Origin: an uncultured Pelagibacteraceae bacterium
GTDB taxonomy: Bacteria > Pseudomonadota > Alphaproteobacteria > Pelagibacterales > Pelagibacteraceae
Reading direction: 5' to 3'
DNA: 64,000 nucleotides
Assembly (NCBI GenBank): GCA_902573835.1
Contig: CACGKZ010000003.1
Span: forward strand, 1-64,000
Notes under the pieces: model-generated
Database searches by the model: none
What the model was told of the DNA's origin: nothing
What the model saw: only the letters and a program-made list of their open reading frames with translations
Shown: in pieces, positions 34,772 through 43,982 of the stretch
Position numbering within the stretch: the stretch's first letter is position 1
Layout of the letters: every line of letters starts with the position of its first letter
Position numbers and translations under genes: made by a program

Positions 34772-35328
34772 AATTGTAAAACTTCTTTTTCTTTTTCGGC
34801 AGTAATTTTATCGATGGTTGATATGTGGTCATCAGTAAGTTTTTGAGTACTTTTTTCAAAATTTTTATTCTCATCTTCTGTAATTTTTTTGTCTTTCAGT
34901 TTTTTCTTTAATTCCTCATTAGCTTCACGCCTAATATTTCTTATAGAAACTTTGTTCCTCTCTGTCATTCCTTTAAGTACCTTAATTAACTCTTTTCTTC
35001 TCTCTTCAGTTAAATCAGGAATTCTTATTCTTATTATTTGCCCATCGATTTGAGGATTAATACCTAAATCAGATTTTTGAATAGCATTATCAATTAAAGT
35101 TACGTTTGATTTGTCCCAAACTTGAACTGTTATTAATCTTGCTTCTGGTACCGAGATAGTAGCAAGCTGATTAATTGGCATCATCTGTCCATATACATCA
35201 ACTTTTATCATATCTAACATTGAAGAATTTGCTCTGCCCGTTCTTAAAGTTGATATCTCTTTTTTAAAAGATTGAATTGTCTTGTCCATCTTAGATGAAT
35301 AATTTTTCTCGTTAAATTCTGAGCTCAT
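34768..35328 (-). CDS. frr: Ribosome recycling factor
   Basis: Frr, with EF-G, splits post-termination ribosomes. The 186-residue three-helix-bundle protein contains LRTGRANSSMLD, VWDKSNV, IRIPDLTEERRKEL and NIRREANEELKK, all family landmarks. It starts at the base immediately following the tsf stop, so nothing lies between tsf and frr. In most proteobacteria pyrH (UMP kinase) is found there. Confidence 0.96.
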   Translation of the reverse strand: MSSEFNEKNYSSKMDKTIQSFKKEISTLRTGRANSSMLDMIKVDVYGQMMPINQLATISVPEARLITVQVWDKSNVTLIDNAIQKSDLGINPQIDGQIIRIRIPDLTEERRKELIKVLKGMTERNKVSIRNIRREANEELKKKLKDKKITEDENKNFEKSTQKLTDDHISTIDKITAEKEKEVLQL

Positions 35329-36186
35329 TTAAACTCCTTCGCCAACTTTAAACCTTATAAAATCAATAATTTTTATATTATCGTCTTTTTTATTTGCTTT
35401 AAGAATGTCCGATACCTTTTTTTTGGGATCCATTATCCAAATTTGATTTACAAGAGTATTGTCAGATATAAATTTATTTATTTTTCCTTTAGAAATTTTA
35501 TCCGCGATTTCACCTGTTTTACCAGAGTTTGCCAATTCAGCTTTTATAATTTCTAACTCTTTGTCAATTATATCTTTTTGAATTCCTTTTTCATCAATAG
35601 CTAGTGGGCTAGAAGCTGCAATATGCATTGCAATTTTTTGACCCAATTCATTGTTCTCATTATTTAATATTTTAACTATTGATACAATTTTTCCAACATT
35701 TTTTTCAATAGATGAATGTATATAAAAATAATTTTTACCTCCTTCTTTATTAAAAAACTTGGATCTTCTTATGGTTATTTTTTCCCCTATTTTTGATATT
35801 AAAGAAATTAAATTATCATCTACAGACTTACCATTTTCCATTTTAAAAGATTTTATTTTTTCAATATCACCGTGTACTTTAAAATTAATTTTTGAAATTT
35901 CTTTACAAAAATTTATAAAATCTTTATTTTTAGCTACAAAATCTGTTTCACTATTAATTTCTATAACTGCTACTTCACCAGCCTCATTATGTACAAGCGC
36001 AAGACCCTCGGATGCATTTCGACCCATTTTTTTTGAAGCTTTAGCTATTCCTTTTTTTCTGAGAAACTCAACCGACTTTTGAATATCTCCACCATTTTCC
36101 TCAATTGCTATTTTGCAATCTTTGAAGCCTACGCCTGTAAGTTCCCTTAATTTTTTGACATTATTTAATATATCTTTGTTTGTCAT
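35329..36186 (-). CDS. tsf: Elongation factor Ts
   Basis: EF-Ts is the nucleotide exchange factor for EF-Tu. The N-terminal UBA-like domain with KLRELTGVGFKDCKIAIEE (13-31) and the core segments SETDFVAKN and HIAASSPLAI are recognisable. The length of 285 residues is typical. It follows rpsB by 17 bases, the usual pairing, and is directly adjacent to frr without pyrH. Confidence 0.96.
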   Translation of the reverse strand: MTNKDILNNVKKLRELTGVGFKDCKIAIEENGGDIQKSVEFLRKKGIAKASKKMGRNASEGLALVHNEAGEVAVIEINSETDFVAKNKDFINFCKEISKINFKVHGDIEKIKSFKMENGKSVDDNLISLISKIGEKITIRRSKFFNKEGGKNYFYIHSSIEKNVGKIVSIVKILNNENNELGQKIAMHIAASSPLAIDEKGIQKDIIDKELEIIKAELANSGKTGEIADKISKGKINKFISDNTLVNQIWIMDPKKKVSDILKANKKDDNIKIIDFIRFKVGEGV

Positions 36187-36203
36187 TAATTTGATTTGTT
36201 AGA

Positions 36204-36992
36204 TTATTTTTTTTGAAGATTTTTTTTTTCTGACTTATTAACTTTAGATTTAATTTTTTTTTGTTCAGGTTTTAATAATTTTGTTTCCTCTTTGTTATTT
36301 TTTTCTATAAATTTTTCAGCATCCTTAATTGTATTTTTTAATAGGTCACAGTACAAATTTATAGACCTTCTAGCATCATCATTTCCTGGAATAGGAAAGT
36401 CTATGCCTGTTGGATCAGAGTTTGTATCTAGAATTCCAATAATCGGTATACCCAATTTTTTAGCCTCGTTTACAGCTAAAGACTCTATATTTGTATCTAT
36501 TATAAAAATTAAGTTAGGAAGTTTTTTCATCTCTGCTATTCCACCTAATGACCTTTGAAGTTTGTCTCTCTCTTTTCCAAATTTAATTATTTCTTTCTTT
36601 GTGAAACCCATGTTGTCTTTTGAGAGTTGGTCCTCGAGATGTTTTAATCTTTTAATTGAATTTTGTATTGTGTTCCAATTAGTTAGCATGCCTCCCAGCC
36701 ATCTATAGTTTACATAGTATTGAGATGTATCTTTTGCTAATGTGCTAACTTGCTCAGAAGCTTGTTTTTTTGTGGAGACAATTAAGATTTTTCCTCCGGA
36801 TGATATACATTTATGAACTTCTACTAAAGCAGTTTTAAGAAAATTAACAGTTTGAGTTAAATCTATAATATGTATTGAGTTTTTTTCACCAAAAATGAAG
36901 CTTTTCATTTTCGGATTCCACCTTAAAGTTTTATGACCTAGGTGAACACCTGCTTCTAAAAGTTGTTTAATGTTTACTTCTGGTACTTTCAT
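36204..36992 (-). CDS. rpsB: 30S ribosomal protein S2
   Basis: S2 is a late-binding protein of the small ribosomal subunit. The segments LLEAGVHLGHKTLRWNPKM (12-30), GILIVSTKKQ-like, YVNYRWLGGMLTNW and PIPGNDDARRSI are typical. The 262 residues include a lysine-rich C-terminal tail. It is the first gene of a 14-gene minus-strand run ending at lpxB and has its own candidate promoter and a structured leader between it and dnaE. There is no strong Shine-Dalgarno sequence before the ATG. Confidence 0.97.
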   Translation of the reverse strand: MKVPEVNIKQLLEAGVHLGHKTLRWNPKMKSFIFGEKNSIHIIDLTQTVNFLKTALVEVHKCISSGGKILIVSTKKQASEQVSTLAKDTSQYYVNYRWLGGMLTNWNTIQNSIKRLKHLEDQLSKDNMGFTKKEIIKFGKERDKLQRSLGGIAEMKKLPNLIFIIDTNIESLAVNEAKKLGIPIIGILDTNSDPTGIDFPIPGNDDARRSINLYCDLLKNTIKDAEKFIEKNNKEETKLLKPEQKKIKSKVNKSEKKNLQKK

Positions 36993-37007
36993 TTTTCCGG
37001 TTTATCC

Positions 37008-37060
37008 ACCACAACTGCTCCTATTTGGACCGGGGGGTAATTACCCTTAAAGTTGTGTGC
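37008..37060 (-). ncRNA. Structured 5' leader of rpsB (candidate autoregulatory RNA element)
   Basis: On the minus strand CACAACT (37057-37051) can pair with AGTTGTG (37016-37010) as a 7-bp outer stem, and inside it lies the self-complementary GGGTAATTACCC (37046-37035). The whole element sits between the candidate promoter and the rpsB ATG, is more GC-rich than its surroundings and is not followed by a T-run, so it is not a simple terminator. Ribosomal protein S2 leaders are known regulatory RNAs in several bacteria, and a structured RNA upstream of rpsB has, as I recall, been reported for Pelagibacter; identity with that motif was not checked. Confidence 0.55.
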
Positions 37061-37071
37061 GAAATTATGCT

Positions 37072-37100
37072 TTAATATAATTTATTTATCTAAAAAGCAA
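37072..37100 (-). promoter_or_regulatory. Candidate sigma70 promoter for rpsB operon
   Basis: On the minus strand TTGCTT (37100-37095) and TATTAA (37077-37072) are separated by 17 bases. Transcription would begin near 37065, giving a leader of about 70 bases that contains the paired element at 37010-37057. The promoter lies just beyond the dnaE stop (37105), in the only sizeable gap of the minus-strand block between 24.3 and 60.8 kb. Confidence 0.6.
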
Positions 37101-37104
37101 GTAT

Positions 37105-40100
37105 TTAAAAAGTTATTTTTTTTACGTATGCTCTATTTTTTACTTCATTAAATAATTTTAAATCAAATTTTCTTGGATTTTCAAGTTTAATAGTAAATTT
37201 TGTATCCTTTTGTCTCACAATTAATTGAACTTCGGTTTCTCCTTTTTCCTGTAAAAGTTTTTTTAGTTCTTTTAAATCTAATTTTTCGTCAATTTCAATT
37301 GATACTCTTTTATAACTACTATTAATCAAATTATCCAAAAGAACAATTTTTCTAACATTGACTCTCTTTTGATCATTGCTGACATCTTTGAATAAAGTCA
37401 TTACAAAAGATTCTCCTTCTTTTAAAATTTCTCTATTTTTTACAAGTATTTCAGAAAAAATGAAAAGTTCGTACTCTCCAAAGTTATCACTGAATTTTGC
37501 TATCGCAAAAGGTGTTCCTTTTGAACTTTTTTTTTCTTGTATGGTCATTAAAGTTCCAGCTATCATTCCCTCATTATTTTGATCAACAATATAATCTTTA
37601 TATGGTTTAATATTGAGTTGGGGAAAAATACTTTTGAAGTTGTTTAGTGGATGATCAGAAATATAAAATCCTAAAGATTTGAACTCTTCACTTAAAAGTT
37701 CTTTTTTGTCCCATTTTTCATCTGTAATAAGATTGAAATTTTCATTATTTGTATTATCGTCATTATCAAATAAATTGCTTTGTTTGCTAACTTTATCTTC
37801 ATAAAAAACTTTATTTAATTGTATCAATTTTGGAATTGAAGAAAATATTCCTTTTCTATTAATCTCGAGTTTGTCAAAAGCACCCGATTTTACTAACCCT
37901 TCTAATTGTAACTTATTAATATCTTTTGGGTTTACCCTCTTAATAAAATCCATAAGAGATTTGAATTTTCCATTTTTTTCTCTTTCTTTTATTAGATTTG
38001 AGACTGCTTCACTCCCTACGTTTTTAATAGCACCAAGACCATATAAGATAGTATTTTTAGAAGTTCGAAAATCAGCGAAACACTCATTAATATTTGGTCT
38101 TATAACATTTACATTCAATCTTTTTAATTCATCGACAAATTCTCTTAGCTTATTGGTATTATTTGTTTCAGTTGACATTGTAGACGCAATAAATTCCTCT
38201 TTATAATAAGTTTTTAAGTAAGCAGTTTGATAAGCAATTAAAGCATAACCAGCTGCATGACTTTTGTTGAAGCCATATTCTGCGAATGGCTCGATTTTTG
38301 TAAATATATAACTTGCAAGATCTTTTTTAATACCGTTTTTTACAGCTCCATTAACAAATCTCTCTTTTTGTTTTTCTAATTCAGCTCTCTTCTTTTTGCC
38401 CATGGCTCGTCTCAAAATATCTGCTTCTCCTGCAGAGAAGCCAGCTAAAGTTTGTGCTATCTGCATCACTTGCTCTTGGTATATTATGATTCCATATGTG
38501 GGCTTTAAGATAGTTTTTAAACTCGGATGAATATACTCAGGTTGTTTTAAGCCGTTTTTGCAATCATTATAAATCGGTATGTTGCTCATAGGCCCTGGTC
38601 TATATAACGCAACTAAAGCAATTATATCATCAAATTTATTTGGTTTCATTTGCTTTATAGCTTCTCTCATTCCGGTACTTTCAAGCTGAAATAAACCAGT
38701 GGTTTCTCCTGTAGATAATAATTCAAAAACATTTTTATCTTTTAAATTAATTTTTGATATATCCAAATTAATATTGTTTTTATTTATCATCTTAACTGTT
38801 TTGTCTATTACGGTTAACGTTTTTAAACCTAGTAAATCAAATTTAACTAAACCAGCATTTTCAGATGAATACATATCATATTGCGTTGATGGTAAAGGTA
38901 ACTTTGAAGAATGATCAATATAAAGTGGTATTTGATCTGAAAGTTCTTTTCCTGCAATTACAACTCCAGCAGCATGAGTTGCCATATTTCTGTTTAAGCC
39001 TTCCAACTGTAAGGATAGTTCAATTAATTTTTTTACTTTTAAATTTTGATTAATCTCATTTTGAAAACGTGGTTCTCTATTAATAGACTCTTGTAAAGTT
39101 AAAGGACGAGATGGATCAAAGGGTATCATTTTACAAATCTTATCAACGTGGCCATAAGGTAATCCTAATACACGTCCAATATCTCTTAGAGCCATTCTAG
39201 CTTTTAATTTACCGAAAGTAATAATATGAGCAACACCTTTGCCATATTTTTTTTTTAGATATTCAAAAACTTTGTCTCTTTTCTCCTCACAAAAATCAAT
39301 ATCAAAATCTGGCATAGAAATACGATCAGGATTTAAAAATCTTTCAAAAATTAAATCGAATTCTAAAGGGTCGAGATCAGTAATATCTAGACTATAAGCT
39401 ACTAAAGAGCCTGCCCCTGATCCCCTGCCAGGACCTACAGGTATTGAGTTATTTTTTGCCCATCTAATATAATCAGAAACAATAAGAAAATAGCTAGGAT
39501 AATTCATAGAGTTAATAATATTAATCTCGTGATTAAGTCTGTCAAAGTATAGTTTTTTAAGTTTTTCAGGATCCTTATCTTCATTCTTTAATAAAATAAA
39601 ATTGTTTAGCCTGTTATTTAAACCTGATTGGGCTTGAGCTAAAAGTTCCTCTTCTGCAGTTTTATCTTTCTCTAAAACAAGACTTGGTAAAACTGGTTTT
39701 GTATTTTTTGGTTTAAAACTAAACTTTTTTGGAAAATTATAATTATTTACTAATGCCTCTGGAATATCCTTAAATAATTCTCTCAAAAAGGTAGAGCTTC
39801 TCAAAAAGTGGTTTTTTTTAAATTTTTTTCTATTGGTATCATCCACAAATGATTTTTCACCTACGCAAATTAATGCATCATGAGCTTCGGCCATTTCTTC
39901 TTTAATGTAGAAAACTTCTTGTGAAGAAATAAGTGGTACATTAAATTCTAGTGATATCGATATTAAAAAGTCCTCAAAATTTTTTTCATCATTTTCTAAA
40001 TGTCTTTGAATTTCTATATAAAAATTATTATGAAAAACTTTATTTAATTTTTCTAATAAGTTTTTAATAAGTTCAAGTTTATTTAATTTAAATAATTTAC

Positions 40101-40515
40101 CAAATAAATCATACACTGTTCCTGAAAGAACTACTATTCCCTCTGAGTTGTTATATAAATCTTCCAATTTACAGTAAGGTTCTGAGGTCGCTTCACTCTC
40201 TAAATAGCTCGATGTAGATAATTTAGTTAAATTTTTATACCCACCTATTGTTTTAGCAAATAATGGTAATTTACCTATAATATTATTAATTTTGAAATTT
40301 ATTTGTGTACCGATAATTGGTTGTGTACCAACTTTACTAATTTTCTCAGCGAATTCTAATGCTCCACATAAATTATAGCTATCACATAACCCTATAGCTT
40401 TTATTTTATTTTTTTTACAATGTTCTGCTAGTTCGTCAATTTTAACTGCACCTTCACATATAGAATACTGGGAGTGAATTTTAAAATTAGTAAATTGAGC
40501 ATCATTTTTTTCCAT
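37105..40515 (-). CDS. dnaE: DNA polymerase III subunit alpha
   Basis: DnaE is the replicative polymerase catalytic subunit. Domains in order are an N-terminal PHP domain (opening FKIHSQYSICEGA), the polymerase palm and fingers with PVGPGRGSGAGSLVAY and the catalytic PDFDIDF acidic residues, a helix-hairpin-helix region and a C-terminal OB-fold (about 985-1080). The length of 1136 residues matches the DnaE1 type. Its start overlaps the lolD stop by 14 bases, so it is the last gene of the 22-gene run that begins with nuoA. Confidence 0.96.
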   Translation of the reverse strand: MEKNDAQFTNFKIHSQYSICEGAVKIDELAEHCKKNKIKAIGLCDSYNLCGALEFAEKISKVGTQPIIGTQINFKINNIIGKLPLFAKTIGGYKNLTKLSTSSYLESEATSEPYCKLEDLYNNSEGIVVLSGTVYDLFGKLFKLNKLELIKNLLEKLNKVFHNNFYIEIQRHLENDEKNFEDFLISISLEFNVPLISSQEVFYIKEEMAEAHDALICVGEKSFVDDTNRKKFKKNHFLRSSTFLRELFKDIPEALVNNYNFPKKFSFKPKNTKPVLPSLVLEKDKTAEEELLAQAQSGLNNRLNNFILLKNEDKDPEKLKKLYFDRLNHEINIINSMNYPSYFLIVSDYIRWAKNNSIPVGPGRGSGAGSLVAYSLDITDLDPLEFDLIFERFLNPDRISMPDFDIDFCEEKRDKVFEYLKKKYGKGVAHIITFGKLKARMALRDIGRVLGLPYGHVDKICKMIPFDPSRPLTLQESINREPRFQNEINQNLKVKKLIELSLQLEGLNRNMATHAAGVVIAGKELSDQIPLYIDHSSKLPLPSTQYDMYSSENAGLVKFDLLGLKTLTVIDKTVKMINKNNINLDISKINLKDKNVFELLSTGETTGLFQLESTGMREAIKQMKPNKFDDIIALVALYRPGPMSNIPIYNDCKNGLKQPEYIHPSLKTILKPTYGIIIYQEQVMQIAQTLAGFSAGEADILRRAMGKKKRAELEKQKERFVNGAVKNGIKKDLASYIFTKIEPFAEYGFNKSHAAGYALIAYQTAYLKTYYKEEFIASTMSTETNNTNKLREFVDELKRLNVNVIRPNINECFADFRTSKNTILYGLGAIKNVGSEAVSNLIKEREKNGKFKSLMDFIKRVNPKDINKLQLEGLVKSGAFDKLEINRKGIFSSIPKLIQLNKVFYEDKVSKQSNLFDNDDNTNNENFNLITDEKWDKKELLSEEFKSLGFYISDHPLNNFKSIFPQLNIKPYKDYIVDQNNEGMIAGTLMTIQEKKSSKGTPFAIAKFSDNFGEYELFIFSEILVKNREILKEGESFVMTLFKDVSNDQKRVNVRKIVLLDNLINSSYKRVSIEIDEKLDLKELKKLLQEKGETEVQLIVRQKDTKFTIKLENPRKFDLKLFNEVKNRAYVKKITF

Positions 40516-41191
40516 TTACTCTTTTTATATTACCATTAGAAATACTCAACTTATAATCAGCTTTGTTAGCAAGTTCTCTATTATGAGTTGCAAATAAAAT
40601 TGTTTTATTCATTCTTTTTAATTTTAAGAAATAATTAAATATTTCTTTTGAAGTTTTAAAATCTAAATTACCTGTTGGTTCATCAGCTAAAATTAAGTCT
40701 GTTTCGGCTATTAGAGATCTTGCTATTGCAACTCTTTGTTGTTCCCCTCCTGATAAATCGCCTGGAAAAAAGTCTAGTCTATTAGAAAGATTTACTAAAG
40801 AAAGAATTTTTTTTGATTTTTCATAAATTTTATTTTTGTTTTCATTTCTAATCAATAACGGAAGCATAACATTTTCAATTACACTAAGATCAGAAATAAG
40901 ATTGTTATTTTGAAATATTAAAGAAATATTATATTTTCTAATTTTGTTGACTTCTCTACTGTTAAGATTAATTAAATTTTTATCAGAAAAAAATATTTTA
41001 CCGGTCGAGGGTTTTTCCATTAAAGCTATTAAATGTAATAAAGTAGATTTGCCTGAACCAGAAGGTCCTGTGAGTGCAATTAATTCGCCTTTTTTTATTG
41101 AAAAATTTAAATTTTTTAAAACTTTCACCTGTCTATTTTGATAGTAAAAATTCTTGCTTAAGTTTTTTATATTCAAAATATATTTATTCAT
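40502..41191 (-). CDS. lolD: Lipoprotein-releasing ABC transporter ATP-binding protein LolD
   Basis: LolD powers extraction of outer-membrane lipoproteins from the inner membrane by LolC/E. Walker A GPSGSGKS (about 42-49), the signature LSGGEQQRVAIARSL and Walker B LILADEPTGNLD are intact. I prefer the ATG at 41191 because it overlaps the lolC/E stop in an ATGAATAA arrangement; an in-frame ATG at 41203 would add four residues, and neither has a clear Shine-Dalgarno. With only one permease gene adjacent, the transporter probably uses a LolC/E homodimer-type permease. Confidence 0.9.
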   Translation of the reverse strand: MNKYILNIKNLSKNFYYQNRQVKVLKNLNFSIKKGELIALTGPSGSGKSTLLHLIALMEKPSTGKIFFSDKNLINLNSREVNKIRKYNISLIFQNNNLISDLSVIENVMLPLLIRNENKNKIYEKSKKILSLVNLSNRLDFFPGDLSGGEQQRVAIARSLIAETDLILADEPTGNLDFKTSKEIFNYFLKLKRMNKTILFATHNRELANKADYKLSISNGNIKRVNGKK

Positions 41192-42413
41192 ATTTAAGTG
41201 CATCCGTAGTTTTCATTTTAGAAATTGTTTTTGCAGGAAAATATGAGGCTAAAGATGTAATTAATAAAGACAAAAAGAATATAATACTTACTGAAATAAA
41301 ATTTATTTCACTAGGCATTTTTTCTAAATAATAAACATCAGAGGGAAAAATATTTATTCCAAATATCATTGAAAGAAAGTTTCTTATTTCATCTATATAT
41401 ATCGAAAATATCACACCAAGAAAAACACCTGTGATAGTTGCTAAAAAACCTATCACAAAACCAGTTAAAAAAAAGGACTTGATAATAGATTTTTCAGATA
41501 GTCCAAGTGTTTTTATAATAGCAATTTCTTTTGTTTTATTTTTAATTAAAATTGTTAATCCAGAAATAATATTAAAAGCTGCAACAATAATTATTAATGT
41601 AAGTATAATAAACATAACATTTCTCTCTACTTTGAGAGCATTAAAAAATGATTTATTTGTATCTGACCAAGTTGAAACAAAAATATTTTGATTTATATTT
41701 TGAATATCTTTTTTGTATTTTTCAGCTAAAAATGGATTTTTTAAAAACACCTCTAAATCTATACTGCTTTCCTGTTTATCAAAAATAGATCTACTATCAT
41801 TTAGCTCAAGATAAATTAAATTTTGGTCAAATTCATAAAACCCGCTATTAAAGAGACCGGCTATTCTAAAATTATCTTGCATAGGTATGCTTCCAAATGG
41901 TGTATCTATAAAAGAAGAAGAAATAATATTAATCTTATCTCCTATCTCTAAATTTAAGTTATATGCTAGCTCTCCTCCTATCATTACAGTGCCAGTCGTA
42001 AAATCTTTCAAATTTCCTTTAGTAATTTCTTTATTTTTAAATGATTGAAATTTATATTTTGTGTTAATTCCTTTTATAAAAATTCCTTTGGCTTTACTAT
42101 TTGTAAGAATTATTCCTTCCCCACTAATTGATTCTGTCATATTTATATTTTTATATTTTATAGACAAAATTTTTTTGGTATTTTTCAGATCCTTTTCATT
42201 ATTGAATTGAAGAATTAAATGAGGGTTTAGACCAATTATTTTTTCTGTTAAATCTGATCGGAAACCATTCATAACAGACATTACTATTATTAAAATAGCT
42301 ACACCCAACATTATTCCTAAAAAGGAAAATAAAGATATTATCTTAAGAAACCCTTGTTTCCTTTTTGGTCTTAAATTTCTAACTGCTATTAGTCTTTCAG
42401 TTTGAGTAAACAA
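41184..42413 (-). CDS. lolC: Lipoprotein-releasing system permease (LolC/LolE family)
   Basis: This inner-membrane permease works with LolD to release lipoproteins for outer-membrane targeting. The 409-residue protein has the LolC/E layout: an N-terminal membrane segment (about 25-50, after LRPKRKQGFLKI), a large periplasmic domain (about 50-265) and three C-terminal membrane segments with the FtsX-type fold. The opening LIAVRNLRPKRKQGF is characteristic. A single gene serves for both LolC and LolE, as is usual in alphaproteobacteria. It is one base after proS. Confidence 0.93.
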   Translation of the reverse strand: MFTQTERLIAVRNLRPKRKQGFLKIISLFSFLGIMLGVAILIIVMSVMNGFRSDLTEKIIGLNPHLILQFNNEKDLKNTKKILSIKYKNINMTESISGEGIILTNSKAKGIFIKGINTKYKFQSFKNKEITKGNLKDFTTGTVMIGGELAYNLNLEIGDKINIISSSFIDTPFGSIPMQDNFRIAGLFNSGFYEFDQNLIYLELNDSRSIFDKQESSIDLEVFLKNPFLAEKYKKDIQNINQNIFVSTWSDTNKSFFNALKVERNVMFIILTLIIIVAAFNIISGLTILIKNKTKEIAIIKTLGLSEKSIIKSFFLTGFVIGFLATITGVFLGVIFSIYIDEIRNFLSMIFGINIFPSDVYYLEKMPSEINFISVSIIFFLSLLITSLASYFPAKTISKMKTTDALKYE

Positions 42414-42414
42414 T

Positions 42415-43728
42415 TTACCTAGTAAGTTTTGATTTAATATCTTTCAAATCGATAAATGAACTCTCAGAATTGACTTCTTTAAATTCTATTTTATTTTCTG
42501 TTGATTTTGATCCAACAATAATTTGATAAGGAATTCCAATTAAATCATGTTTTTTAAATTTTTGAGACATATTTTCATCAGCATCGTCTAACAATACGTC
42601 AATATTTTGTTTCTTTAATTCTTCATAAATTTTAATTGATTTTGATAGGTTTTCTTTATTGTTTTTACTAATGCTTGGAATAATTACTACTTCAAAAGGT
42701 GCCACTGATTTTGGCCATTTCATTATTTCATTGTCATACTTTGCCTCAATGATTGCTCCAACTAATCTAGATACACCTATTCCATAAGATCCCATTTTTA
42801 CCGCATTTTTTTTCCCGTCCTGACTGTCAACAAAACAGTTTAATGGTTTTGAATATTTGTCACCAAAATAAAAAATATGTCCAACTTCAATACCTTTTGT
42901 AATCATTTGATTTTGTTTTGGTACTTTTTTATCAAATTCATTTTTTTTGAATTTATCATCTGTTACTGCATAAATTGATGAGTAATCTTTAATCATTTTT
43001 TCTAAAGAGGAATTGTTAAAACTATAGTTATTTAGATCTATTTCAAAAATATTCTTGTCCGTATAAATTTTACTTTCACCAGTTTCAGCTAAAATTATAA
43101 ATTCATGAGATAGATCTCCTCCTATCGGTCCAGTATCTGCTGCCATTGGAATAGCCTCTAAACCTAATCTTTTAAAAGTTTTTAGATATGAAAAAAACAT
43201 TTTGTTGTATGAAGACTTAGCGCTAGCATCATCTAGATCAAAGGAATATGCATCCTTCATAAAAAATTCTCTGCATCTCATTACTCCGAATCTTGGTCTT
43301 ATCTCATCTCTAAACTTCCATTGGATATGATAAAGCATTTGTGGCAAAGATTTATAAGACTTGATAGATGATCTAAATATGTCTGTTATCAACTCCTCAT
43401 TAGTCGGCCCATATAACATTTCCCTTCCCTGTCTATCTTTAATTCTTAACATTTCTTCACCGTAGTCATTGTATCTTCCACTTTCTTTCCAAATTTCAGC
43501 CGATTGAATAGTTGGCATAAGTAGCTCTTGTGCACCTATTTTGTTTTGCTCCTCTCTTACTACTTGTTCAATTTTTTTCATTACCTTTAAGCCTAAAGGT
43601 AACCAAGAATAAATACCTGCTGATGATTGTTTAATCATACCAGATCTCAGCATCAATTGATGTGATTTGATTTTTGCATCAGCTGGAAGATTTTTTGTAA
43701 TTGGTAAAAACAATTTAGATAAAAACAT
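42415..43728 (-). CDS. proS: Prolyl-tRNA synthetase
   Basis: This class II synthetase charges tRNA-Pro. Motif regions include LPLGLKVMKKIEQVVREE, the LMPTIQSAEIWKESGR stretch, GPTNEELITDIF (motif 2 region) and the class II motif 3 near GSYGIGVSRLVGAI. At 437 residues it is the short alphaproteobacterial form without the large editing insertion found in E. coli ProRS. It overlaps the DUF1467 gene by one base. Confidence 0.95.
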   Translation of the reverse strand: MFLSKLFLPITKNLPADAKIKSHQLMLRSGMIKQSSAGIYSWLPLGLKVMKKIEQVVREEQNKIGAQELLMPTIQSAEIWKESGRYNDYGEEMLRIKDRQGREMLYGPTNEELITDIFRSSIKSYKSLPQMLYHIQWKFRDEIRPRFGVMRCREFFMKDAYSFDLDDASAKSSYNKMFFSYLKTFKRLGLEAIPMAADTGPIGGDLSHEFIILAETGESKIYTDKNIFEIDLNNYSFNNSSLEKMIKDYSSIYAVTDDKFKKNEFDKKVPKQNQMITKGIEVGHIFYFGDKYSKPLNCFVDSQDGKKNAVKMGSYGIGVSRLVGAIIEAKYDNEIMKWPKSVAPFEVVIIPSISKNNKENLSKSIKIYEELKKQNIDVLLDDADENMSQKFKKHDLIGIPYQIIVGSKSTENKIEFKEVNSESSFIDLKDIKSKLTR

Positions 43729-43982
43729 TATTTGATAAATTCTCTTAAATTAAAATGATCATTAACAACTATATAATATATTCCAGCAAAAATTACTGTA
43801 GTAATTAGGGTTGTGTATAAAAATTTTTTTAAAATATTTGGATTTTTAGGTGCTCCTGGATCTATACCTTCTAAATTGCTCTTGAAAGGCTTTTCACTGT
43901 GCTTAATACCGATTGGTAAAACAGAAAAAAAAACTATCCACCAAATTATTACGTACACCACGATTGAACCAGTTATACCCAT
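43728..43982 (-). CDS. DUF1467 family small membrane protein
   Basis: The 84-residue protein has two hydrophobic helices (about 4-24 and 60-77) and a conserved-looking loop with LPIGIKHSEKP followed by GIDPGAPKNPN. It matches the DUF1467 family, which is restricted largely to alphaproteobacteria and lies between rnj and proS in many of them. The function is unknown. It starts one base inside the RNase J stop and ends one base inside proS, so all three are probably co-translated. Confidence 0.85.
   Translation of the reverse strand: MGITGSIVVYVIIWWIVFFSVLPIGIKHSEKPFKSNLEGIDPGAPKNPNILKKFLYTTLITTVIFAGIYYIVVNDHFNLREFIK

Noticed and set aside
37035-37046. GGGTAATTACCC hairpin as the dnaE transcription terminator
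   Set aside because: No T-run follows it on the minus strand, and it lies downstream of a good promoter and inside a longer paired element, so a leader role for rpsB fits better.
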